Below are positions 1 to 10,099 of a stretch of DNA of 64,000 bases, piece after piece. The DNA comes from Gnetum montanum. Lineage: Eukaryota; Streptophyta; Gnetopsida; Gnetales; Gnetaceae. The stretch covers positions 17,782-81,781 of the forward strand of contig MNCI01002989.1 of NCBI GenBank assembly GCA_015680685.1, read 5' to 3'. Every line of letters begins with the position of its first letter. The first letter of the stretch is position 1. The notes under the pieces were generated by a model. That model searched no databases, had not been told where the DNA came from, and saw only the letters and a program-made list of their open reading frames with translations. The translations under genes were made by a program, and so were the position numbers.

Positions 1-434
1 CTCAGTTGTGATGAATGCTCTTCTTTCCTCTTCTTGCCTAGTGGAAACCTCATTTTAGTCTTCACTTTTATCTTCAACAACTGTCTTTGTTTCTTTTTTA
101 TCCCACTATGTAATTGTTGAACTTTGGGATTCTTCCCAATTAGTTTCTTTGATGGATTGAGACATAAAAGCCTCTCCCTAAGAATCATCTTTCTTAGACT
201 CTCCTTGATATTTAGTTTAGGTGGTGCATTCATGAAAGTTGCCCTAAACATTGTAATGTAGAAAAAGTCCACTAGTGAGAAATCTAAACTCATCTAAAAG
301 CCAAAGTAAGAAAGGACTTTCACTAAATGCTCCATGATTGTTGCTTTACAATAAGTTCTTAAGACATGCTCTAGACAACATCTTGTAACATATGGGATAA
401 AAGGCTTTTTTATTGCTTTATCTTCAAGAACCAT
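1..434 (-). pseudogene. Unrecognised ORF remnant at the window edge
   Basis: Reading leftward from an ATG at 434, one frame stays open for 46 codons, meets a single TAG at 294-296, and is then open for about 98 more codons to the window edge. One stop in about 145 codons is unusual for DNA this AT-rich and suggests a coding remnant. The start is supported by an in-frame TAA four codons upstream once the Element 1 insertion is set aside. The second half is rich in Lys and Arg (for example GIKKKQRQLLKIK). I do not recognise the product; it could be a host gene exon or an ORF of another transposon. Element 1 is inserted only nine bases upstream of the ATG. Confidence 0.35.
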
Positions 435-443
435 CTTTCTACT

Positions 444-1358
444 TGATGAGCAGCAAGGTACCCCCACATCCAACCATACAAATCACAAGCATTCATGTGT
501 GATTTGGTCAAATTCTGTAAACTTTATAGTTTTTGGTGCACTAGTCTTATAGAAAGTGAATCTTTGCCTTAAGATCAATCATTGTCTTCCCAATTACACT
601 TGTAATGTACATTGGTATGGTTAAGTGTAATTGAGGCATTTGATTTTTTATCATTTTATATTTTATGGTTTGGTGTTTAAAGGGAGATAAAAGTAATTGG
701 ATTAACTAATTTAAATTAACTAATTAACTAGTGTCCAACTAGTTCTAACATAAGCATCCAAACCCACTTTCCATAGACATCTTGAACCCACATATCCACT
801 ACTGGGCTACCAAGCACTACACTATTGTGTGTACCAAGCAACAACATTGCTAGTATTACCAAGCGAATATGCATTATGCTTGAAGTGGTCATACTTTTGT
901 GTTTAATCTATCTTGCTTATCTTACTTAATTATTGGAAATAATTTAATAAATAATTAAAAATATTTAATAAATAATTGAAAACATTAAATGCATAAATGA
1001 AATATTTAATCTATCCAAAGTGCTGCAAGGCTATCAAAAAGCTCATCTTTATTGCCACACACACTGTCATGCTTAAGTACAATAATGCTTAAATAAAGAT
1101 CCATACACTCAATGATTCTTGTTGCAGGCACTTGAGGAAAATATTCTAACTCTCAAATGAATAAACTACAAGAGCTTTGCTACTACTAAAATCTCGATGC
1201 CATAAATGTGACTAGTAGGCACATATTTATAGGTTAAAAGTAGATACTATGTCGATGGGGCCTCGTTGATGCATGATACGATGCATCAATGGGGCCTTGT
1301 CGATGATGGCTAGTCAACAAGGCCTCGTTGGCATAGTTAACAAAACTAAGACTCATCA
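444..1358 (-). repeat. Element 1 3' LTR
   Basis: The plus strand starts TGATGAGCAG and ends ACTCATCA, giving short inverted ends TGATGAG/CTCATCA. It is clearly related to 12718-13683. Read on the minus strand, the first 110 or so bases (U3) hold inverted copies of a GCATCAACGAGGCC-like motif, followed by TATAAATA at 1224-1231. The weak purine tract expected just upstream of a 3' LTR is GAGAGTA (minus strand, next to 1359), decayed from the GGGGGTA seen in sister elements. Confidence 0.85.
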
Positions 1359-1599
1359 TACTCTCATGACTAAATGAAAACTTGTCCTTGAGTTCTTTTA
1401 CAAAATTGTGAAGGTATGGGATTATTGATTGACCTTTCACAAACAAAATAGACTAACTTGACAAAAATGGAGTGCCTAAGTGTACGGATTAACACATTAC
1501 AAAAATGGCAATGTACATGACACAAAATTGAACCCCATGACATGACTCTTTAAAATTGGACAACATGTTCCTTGATGATGTGAAGTTTGGTGGAGAAGA

Positions 1600-4463
1600 T
1601 CAAACAGTCTCAGGTGGAGGTGGCTCTTGAGGTTTTGAGGGACCTTCACTGGCTTCATGCACATGCGATAGTTGAGGCAACTACGATTGTCCTGCTACTA
1701 CTACAAATTTTGGTAGGAGGCAAAAAGCATCTAGCAATGCTTTCATTTTCTCCTCCTTACTTCTAGGATCATGCACCATCCCTGTGGCTTTGCTAATGTG
1801 GATTGGAACCAGCACATCCTAGGGACATAGAATTGCTAGAAATAGCTCCTTTGCAATGATAAACCAAGAAATGAAATGTTTACATTTAATGTCCAATGCT
1901 CTGATTGTATCCTTTAGCTCCTGGTAATCATTCAACCTTTTGGCTAGGTCCTCAGCAATTGATCATTGATTTGTGAATCATGCTATGAGAACTTCGAGTT
2001 CAGTGTTTGTAGTCTCAAGCTTCTACTTGGTGTCTTTATGGTGCTTGAACTCTACCTCATATAGAAAATATAAGATAGTCAATTATTTCTCTAACTCTAA
2101 CCATAGCTATCTAGTAGTCAGCATAGCCAGGTTCACATAGCAAAGATTCGCCAACTCCATGTATTTTGTCATTTCTTCTATCTGCAACTTCTTTTGGCCA
2201 ATCTCCACTTTGTTGTAGGCATTAATCCCATAAACAATGGGCTGCCAAACTTCTTTTCCTTGTTCAAGTTGCTGGAGAGCTTCATTTATTTTTACCTTCA
2301 TCATTTGGATGTGCTTTTTGTTTACTTCCTTCTACAGGCCAACTTGGTCTCTATAGTGATTTTTGACTCTTTCAAACTTCAAGGTTTCATTTTTCCATGT
2401 GATGATTTTGATAGCAGATTTTTGGTGCAAGGCACAAACTTCCTTCATTGATAAATTCCCATTCTGTATGGTCAATTTCCTTAATTTCATAATCACCCTA
2501 GCTAGTTACTCCTACTATTGATAAATAAATTCTTGCATTTGTTCCTTTTGGGCATTAACATTATGTAGGTGATGATTCTGTGCTGTCAAAGCCTCATTCT
2601 CCTAGTGCATCTGAGCCAAGTCCTTCTGAATTGAATAGGTCTTTACCTCTACTATGGACTAGTTGAAGATGGCCATTATTGCCTCCTCCTTAGCCTTCCT
2701 GAATCATTCTTAATGCTAGTCAAAAGCTTCATCCCTAGTTATTGTTGGGTTGAGGAGTGTAGGATCAACAAAGCAAGCATGTAATTTGGCAACCTCCATG
2801 GCCATGCGTTGATTCTGTGCTTGAGACATTTCAAGTTGCCCCTCTAGAATGATGCATTTGCCCCTTGCGTCCAACAACTTCAACTAGGTTGCGATGATGT
2901 TTTCTGAAAAATCAAAGATATCAAGAATTAGTTGCCTAATCCCTACTAATCAATTTAGTAATTCTTCATGTTGGGCTACATTTAGTTTCCTATTGACCAT
3001 GCCTACAAACATCTACACATCTCAAAGTATAGATAATGTATGGTATAGATGTCGTAGGTGCATTGAGTGCTTCGACAACATGATTAACAACTACTTTAGC
3101 CACTATCTCTTACCCTTGGTGCTGCATCACCATGACAATGGCTCCTTCACCTTCCTCCAAATATACTAAGAAGGTGGTGGTATTCCCAAAGATTTCTAGG
3201 AACAAATGGTGTTGAGATAATGACATCGTTACCTCTTGAGCATTGGGATCAAACCTCGTGGGCAACTGCATTTTTTGGACAAAGAAAATTGATCCACCCC
3301 TCTCCATCTAGCCAATTATTCAAGTCACCTCATTAAGGTGACTCATTACTAGTCTATACATAGATGGATTCATACTACTCGTCCCTGCCCATTGCTCTTG
3401 CTCATGTAAGAGATTCTCTCAGATTTCATGCAAGTGCTCAATGGCTGTGTGGGCCCTTGACATTGTTTCTTGAGTAGGTGGTGGAGGTGCACGCTGCTCC
3501 TCTAATTGAGTTGTTGTTGGCATCCTTTTTTTATATAATTTTGGATCATGAGGCCAAAGGAGCATGCTTGATTGTGTCATTGGCATAGTAGATGATTCCT
3601 ACCCTTTTGCAAAGTTTTTGAATGAGGCACGGAAAGGGTAGGGTTTTCCTTTCACATTCTTTTTCTTTGAAACACTTTTCAATCTCCAAGTAGATGAGTT
3701 ATGGAATATTTATGAGAAATATCCTACTTAGAATGATGCATGCTTGGGTGAAGAATGTGGTCACCTTACTAGGCCTTACTGTTGGATTGAGGTGATAGGC
3801 TGCAATTTTGAAATAGATGCAGTTTGTTGGTGTGAACATGTTGTACTCCTTATGGTTGACCCCATAGCATCACTGAGTCCACTCCTTTTTAGCCTCAGGA
3901 TCACATTTCATTGATAGCTCCACCAATTGTGTCCTAATGTTAGGTAACCCCAATGCCTGTGCAATAGCTTCAGTCGAGTAGGACACTTGAATATCCTTGA
4001 TCATTACTATGGGCCCTAGCCTTCTATTGTTCTAGAAGAGATGTGTCTCTCTCATGTACCATTCCCCATTGGATGTGATGATTGGCCACATGGGAGAGGT
4101 TTGCAGTTGTGTTTTGACATATGATAGAGATTTCTCTAGAGATGGCCCGAAGTTTATTTCTTGAAGAATTAATCATTGAATTTCTCAGGACCTGATGATG
4201 TCAAGGCAACCTTGAGTCAAAGTGACTTTAAGCCTTGACGTGGGTCATGGCACTTCTCCTCATTATGATTGTTCTATGGGCACTTCTTCTTCTAGAATCT
4301 ATCAAATAGATTCTACTTTGGACTCCTCATGAAGAGGTCCCATTGCATGGGTTGCCTCTAGTGGTTCTTGGGCTTGTTCTTATTAGCCCCTTCTAGCTTT
4401 GGGTCATTTCTCACTTGGCTAAGAAGGTTCTCCTTTCTACAGGCACTTCGATCTTGGTGCCAT
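1600..4463 (-). pseudogene. ORF2 of Element 1, in the env position between integrase and 3' LTR
   Basis: A long degenerate coding stretch starting near ATG 4463 (MAPRSKCL) and ending near TGA 1600-1602. Readable blocks include IRTQLVELSMKCDPEAKKEW, a block around 3110-3307 with EGEGAIVMVMQHQ, and Lys/Glu/Gln-rich segments around 2100-2450 (for example INEALQQLEQGKEVWQPI) that look like coiled coil. Element 5 carries a recognisable homologue at the same relative place and Element 6 keeps a matching MAPKRRQQGG start, so it was a real protein of this family. Athila elements are known to carry an env-like ORF here, but I see no signal peptide or membrane segment, and the function is unknown. Confidence 0.6.
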
Positions 4464-6490
4464 TTGTAATCACAATAAGACCATGGATTAGTAATTGTTG
4501 TGTAACATGCAGCAATTGAGATACCTTTATCTCTTTAGGATAGTTACACTTGGATAAGTTGTGATTATGACTAATTTAATTACTCCAAGCATTATTTTAT
4601 TTATGTGTTATTATTAATAAATCATCTCGAAGGTTGTTGAAAAGGTTAACTCTTGAAAAAATTAATGTTTGTATATTATTAAGGTTATTAACCCTTTGGG
4701 GGAGTTAGAAAAATTTTCAAAAAATTTCATTGGAAGCCTTAAGATTTTTGGCTTCCATGATAAAGAGCTTACCTCTGGTAGTTGTAGGATCAAAGAACAG
4801 AGTGATTTGGAAAAACAGTTGGAAAGTTAAGGGATTTGGAAGGTTTTGGGCTCTGAAAAATGGCAGAACTCCTTGTGTGTTATGAGCCAAATGAAAAAAA
4901 TTTCTAAGTGTGCGGTGGTATATATAGGATTCTTGCATTGCGTTGACGAGGCCTCATCGATGCAACTGTTAACCACCATAGATGACTGTTGACTTTGATC
5001 AAACTTGCAAAATAAGTTTTTGAATGAAATTAGGGTCAAATGAAAGCTCAAAAGGCTAAGAACAATATGAAAATATGAGAAGAGGGTGTTGGAGCTCATA
5101 AATTTGGAAAAATGGAGAAAAATGATTTAAGGGATGAATGAAATAAAAGGTTAAAGAGCACTGAGTGGAATACCCAATGGAATATGCAAGAGATAAGATT
5201 GTAGCAATGTCAAAGGTAAAGAACCTTAACTAACCAAACCAAGAGCTATGTAAGTGGGTCCTTCCCATAATAGGCTCATGCCCTTGTTGCCCTTGCATAA
5301 CCTCAACTAAGGAGTATGTGGGCCCCGTAGTTGATTAATGGTCATGAAAAGTTAAGGACCAACCAAAAAGAATCTACCTAAGAATTCCAACACATTAGAC
5401 CAAGACATAGAGAATAACATAAAACCTGGCAGTGAGGTGAGTTATGGCAGCATGGATAGATGATGGAGAAGGTGGAATGGAATTCCAAATTGAGGTTATA
5501 AGAAATTCCTTATGGAATTTGTGTGTAAAATGACCTGAGAAGATCCATCCTTAGTCTAGACCAAAACCAGCCACTTTCAATGACTTTGCATCACCACTCT
5601 AAGGCTGGCCCCCCCCCCCCCCCCCCTCGGCAACACAAGAAATGAGAGTGCTTCTACAAAAAAACCACCATTCCATAAAGAGAAGAAAATAGAAAAATAG
5701 GAAATGAGAGAGGGCCTTAGTTAGAGGGGATCTTTAGGCATGGGTGCATGTCTTTCTAGTCCCATAACTAGTGCTTATAGCCCATTTATTTATCTAAGGA
5801 GTGTGCTTTGAATTTTCATCATGTTTTTTTTTAAATTTTTGGATGGAAACCACACCATGCAAAAACTCTATTTGACTTCCTATTAGTAGTTGGAATGGAA
5901 TGGTAAGAAGTCCATGAAAAGCACTCAGGCACTCAAGAAAGTAGAAGTGTACAAAGAGCATTGAGTCCCCTTGAAGTCACACCCTTTACAAACCTTTAAA
6001 TCCTTCCTTATTTTTGGAACTTTTGAGGTCACCGATTAATTAAAAGTTTCTTTAAACAAAGGGACCTTAAATTCCCAAAACAAGGAAAGCCATAGAGTTT
6101 CTTGGATGGGCAGATGACATGGACTCATTGCCTATTCCATATGAAAATAAGCCATGTCATAGTCATCAAACATCAGAATTCAAAAATAGAAATTAGAGAT
6201 CGACAATCACAACATTAAGCATAAACCATCATTAGTAAACAACAACAGTGGCATTGTGTCTTATGGCAATAAAGAAATTTTAGTAGTAAACTTGAGGAAA
6301 TATCACACTTAAAGAAAATAAAAAAAAGTAAAATATATAAGAAAATGTAAAATAATCGAGAAAGGCTCAAAGGTATTAATGATGGTGTAAAATTAGAAAA
6401 AATTTTAAAAATCAAAAATTTGTAAAAATCAAAAACATAAAAAACAAAAAATAGAAAAAATTCAAAAGCTATATGGATTGTTAGCATGGA
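4464..6490 (-). other. Spacer between integrase and ORF2 of Element 1
   Basis: About 2 kb with no supported protein. It includes the internal promoter-like site, a probable ORF2 leader (4464-4916), and an 18-base poly-C run at 5609-5626. The stretch near 5700-5830 (AGGGCCTTAGTTAGAG and a following ATAACTAGTGCTTATAGCCC-like block) recurs near 20750 (Element 3) and 58690 (Element 7), so it is conserved untranslated sequence of the group. The left part of the leader ends in a pyrimidine-rich stretch just before the ORF2 ATG. Confidence 0.5.
4917..4963 (-). promoter_or_regulatory. Internal promoter-like copy of the U3 cassette upstream of ORF2
   Basis: Positions 4940-4963 are a near-perfect 24-bp palindrome centred on GAGGCCTC with GCATCGAT/CGTCAACGC-like arms. 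The same palindrome type lies in U3 of the Element 1 5' LTR at 13636-13659. On the minus strand it is followed after about 14 bases by CCTATATATACC (4917-4928), a good TATA match. The pair sits about 450 bases upstream of the ORF2 start. Promoter activity is an inference from resemblance to the LTR. Confidence 0.5.
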
Positions 6491-7850
6491 TGACCATCAT
6501 TCCAATGACTAAGATGGAAGGAGGAGCTTCAAAAAATTGAATGTGGTTGTCCATTCATCAAGGTGGTAGTTACACTAGCTTGTCATGGTTTGAGGAAAGG
6601 TCTTACTTATTGGATGTTGACCAACTACTTTTTATTTGGGCTTTCAGTTTTGTAGATTAACATGAACCCAGAGGAAAAGGTTTGATCAATTATATAAGAT
6701 CCCTCCCACAATGTTTAAAATTTTACCTTCTAGGGTACATGTGTAGGGTTCCAGTAGAGGACCTTATCTCTTGGTTGAAGTTTTATCATTTGTATTCATA
6801 GGTCATGACATTGTTTATTGAATGCCTTGTGTACCTCATTCAAAGATAGGGCTACTAATTGATTTTCATCTAGCACATTTAGGATGATCAATCTTTCTTT
6901 TTGTGCTAGACTTAGTTCAAGATTTAGGTCACAGACTATTGAGAGTGTACATAGCTTAGACTAGATCGAAAGCGTTGGAGAGTAGCTAATAGGAAGTTTC
7001 CATGTTGAATGGTAAGCCTAGAGGGCATCGTTAAGTTTTGTACTCCAATCTTTCCTATATTTGCTAATGGTCTGTGTTAGTATTTTTGTGATCTCCCGAT
7101 TGGTTACCTCTTCTTGACCATTGGCTTAGGGGTCGTAGGGTGTTGTTAATTTATGTTCAACCTCCAAGCATTGCATTAACTTTCTAAAAGTCATACCTAT
7201 GAAATGAGTTCCATTATCAAAAATTAGTGAACGTAGCATCCCAAACCTATTTACAATATTTTGTTGTATAAATCTAACAGTAGTGGATGTACAATCAGTA
7301 ACAACTACTACTTCTACCCATTTTATGCAGTAGTTGACTGCTACGATAATATATGTCTTTCTATTAGACATGGATGTGATGGGACCCATGAAGTTGACAC
7401 CCCATATGTCAAAAGGTTCCAATAATTAAATCCATTGTTGAGGACCTTCCATGTGAGCAGTCATCCCCCCATCACGTTGAAAACATTCAAAAGATTTGAC
7501 AAACTAGTGAGCATCCCTAAAGAATGTAGGCCAATAGTATCCTACCATCAAGATTTTTATGGCTATGTGTCTCCTTGCAAAGTGGCCTCCACAAGGTTGT
7601 TCATTAGCATCCTAGAGAACACATAGTTGATCTTCATTAGGGACACACTAATGAATCAGGCCACTGGCACACACCTTGTAAAGGTGTTCGTTGATTTTTA
7701 TGAAATATTTGGCCCAATGAGGAAATTGTTGCTTCTTTCTGAAGTTAAAATCTTGTGGCATCTACTGAGTGAGAAGATAAATGAGGATGTCATTGTACCA
7801 TGTTTTTTTTGTGGGTGTTTAATCATTTATTACTTCTATAAAGAGGAATT
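6490..7850 (-). pseudogene. Integrase of Element 1 (zinc-binding region, catalytic core, C-terminus)
   Basis: The core is open at 7126-7422 (EPFDIWGVNFMGP, SLIFDNGTHF) and continues in broken frames through NGQEEVTNRE and KLNDALWAYHS to about 6490. Integrase joins element cDNA to host DNA using a D,D,E triad. The first Asp of the usual GIDFMGP motif is Asn here (codon 7393-7395), the second Asp (FDNGTHF) is present, and the Glu of NGQEEV is present. The codon context GTC-AAC fits a CpG-to-CpA decay of GTC-GAC. The zinc-binding region lies to the right at roughly 7430-7850 but is badly damaged. Confidence 0.8.
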
Positions 7851-7853
7851 CAT

Positions 7854-8260
7854 CTAGAAACTAATCCAAGAGTGGCCTTCCTTCTCTTTATTATCCCATC
7901 TTAAGTAAGAGAGGTGGTTAGCAATCACATTCTTAGTCCCTTTCTGATCTACCATCATGAGATCGAATTCTTGCAAGATCATGAGTTTTATGAGGAAGCA
8001 GATTGCACTATGGTTTGTGTGCACAAATACTTTGTAGCCAAGCACATAGTACCTGAACTTTTCCAAAGCATACACCATGGCCATTAGTTCTGTTTCCATG
8101 GTGATGTAATTTAATTATACTCCCACAATGCTTTAGTTTACATAGTGGATGTAGTATGGGCATTTCTTATCATCCATCTACATGAGCATTTTTCATAATG
8201 TAGAAGGGTTTGGACTAGTTTGGTGCTCGTAGGATTAGGGTTTCTATGAGTTTTTCCTTT
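7854..8260 (-). pseudogene. RNase H domain of Element 1
   Basis: The block METELMAMVYALEKFRYYV, then VFVHTNHSAICFL and later NVIANHLSYLRW, is the RNase H region that follows RT in Ty3/gypsy elements. It would degrade the RNA strand during reverse transcription. Compared with Element 7 the segment between NHSAI and LQEF is about 11 residues shorter, an in-frame loss of roughly 33 bases. Both flanks are frameshifted. Confidence 0.8.
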
Positions 8261-9080
8261 AACTATTGGAATGCATGTTCACATTCCTTGGTCCAAATGA
8301 AAGGTGCATCTTTCTTTGTAAGCTCTACCAATGGTTTTGTGAACTTAGAGAAATTCTCTATGAATCGTTAGTAGTAGCAAATGTGTCCAAGGAATGACTA
8401 AACATCTTTAACTATCTCTAGTTGACGTGTTATTCCTTGGATGACCCTTATCTTTTCTGGGTCTACCTCAATCCCTGCTTACGTGATTCTGTGCCCTAGT
8501 ACAATGCCTTCCTGAACCATGAGATGGCTCTATTGCCAATTGAGTTGTAGGTTTGTTTCAACACATTTCTTCAATACTTAAGGTGGTCCAAGGCTTGCTC
8601 AAATGTAGCTCCATAGGTGGAAAAGTCATCCATGAAGATTTCCACACCACTATTGATTTTTTGTTGGAAAATACTAAGGACCAAGCATTGAAATGTTGCA
8701 GGGGCATTGCACAAACTAAATGGAATCTTACAATATGCAAAAGTCCCATAGGGACTCATGAATGTTGTCTTGCCCTAATCTTTTGGTGCAGTTTGGATTT
8801 GGTTATAACCATTATAACCATCCAAAAAGCTATAATAGTAATGCTTAGATATGGTGTCCAACACTTGATCCACAAATGGTAATGGAAAATAATCTTTAAA
8901 TGTTGCCATATTCAATAGCTTGAAGTCAATGCAAACCCACCACTTTCCACCTTCCTTTCACATAATTACAAGTAGGCTAAACCACTTACTATCTGTCATG
9001 GGATAGATGAACTTGGCCTTGAGGAGTTGTTAAATTTCCTCTTTGATGATTTGCTTCAATTTGGGGTTCAACCACCTCTA
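8260..9080 (-). pseudogene. Reverse transcriptase of Element 1
   Basis: Minus-strand fragments give DGYNGYNQIQTAPKD, PYGTFAYCKIPFSLCNAPA and EIFMDDFSTYGATF, in RT order. The catalytic FMDD (8625-8636) is intact even though the gene is broken by many stops and at least two frameshifts. The motifs match the Athila branch of Ty3/gypsy RTs. RNase H follows directly to the left. Confidence 0.85.
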
Positions 9081-9559
9081 CAACTACCTTCTAGGCTTCA
9101 TGGTTGAGTTAGTGTAAATGTGATGCTAGCATATCCTTGGATTGATTCCTATTAGCTTTGGATATGACCATGAAAAGATGGTTTGCCATTTGTTAACCAC
9201 CTTTAATAGCTTTTTTTTTGTTTAGGAGAAAGTTTGGCATTAATTATGACTAGCTTACCATTATTTAAAAATGCATATTCCATGTCGATCGGTATAGTTT
9301 TTAGCTCTATGGGCTCTTGCTTGAAGTTATCAGGGATTTCCAAATCTTCCCAACAAGTATCATCATCTTCATCAAAGAGTTGAGGATGAACTTATTCAAA
9401 TTTTTTCATGCCTTCAACCTAAGCACATGTTAGGCTCTTAGTTGGTTCCATGCATAATTTGTTGCTATCTGAGTTAGCTATCAGCCACCTGATGCCCTCC
9501 TATTTTGTGATTGTTGCGTACAGACACCTTTGAATATTGATTTCTTGTGCACACTGATT

Positions 9560-10075
9560 ATATGCTTTAATGTATGTACTTTTGACAGACCAAATCTTGT
9601 ACACATAATTGCACTCATTATTGTTGTACATGATGCATGGAATGTGCTTCTTCTCTATCTTGTCCAATTTTTTTTTTTTTTGGAGATTTCCAGAGAGAGA
9701 TCCCTTATGCCCATATGTGCATCAATTGTGCTTAACCAAGCTCTTTCCATAACAATGAAGAAGTCACTTTTGCAGTTTTTAACCTTGATCACTAGAAAAT
9801 TATCAAGCTAGGAGCACCCACAAACTGTGGTTACAATGTCCTCTACTAATTCTAGAGGAACATTAATTAACTAATCTACTAATTCTAGATGAATGTTGTT
9901 CTTCTTGAAAGGTGGTAGGTTCCAAGCCTTGTACAAGTCATGGGAGATTAGATTAACTCTAGAACAAGAGTTAAGAAGAACTTTACATGGCTCATGTCTA
10001 GCAATCTATAGGTAAATGAGTGTACTTTATAGGTTAGATCTTTTCATGGGAAGATTACAAACCTTGATCCAGTCA
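9560..10075 (-). pseudogene. Aspartic protease region of Element 1
   Basis: The minus strand reads HEPCKVLLNSCSRVNLIS followed by SHDLYKAWNLPPFKKN and AWLSTIDAHMGIRDLS. Elements 3 and 5 have clear homologues of each block. The active-site triplet, DSG in Element 3, is NSC here, so the enzyme would be inactive even without the stops. The protease normally processes the Gag-Pol precursor. The region from 9080 to about 9560 is a linker to RT with no recognised domain. Confidence 0.75.
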
Positions 10076-10099
10076 AAAATAGCATGAGTTAGCATTATT

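Noticed and set aside
1240-1340. Repeats with similar spacing that might suggest a CRISPR-like or satellite array
   Set aside because: They are few, inverted, and restricted to U3 of LTRs; there is no regular repeat-spacer structure and the genome is plant-like.
1600-4463. ORF2 as a viral-type envelope gene
   Set aside because: The position fits, but no signal peptide, transmembrane segment or furin-type site could be read; coiled-coil character alone does not support it.
5609-5626. Poly-C run of 18 as a possible regulatory element
   Set aside because: A simple homopolymer inside a dead element, prone to assembly or sequencing error; nothing around it suggests function.
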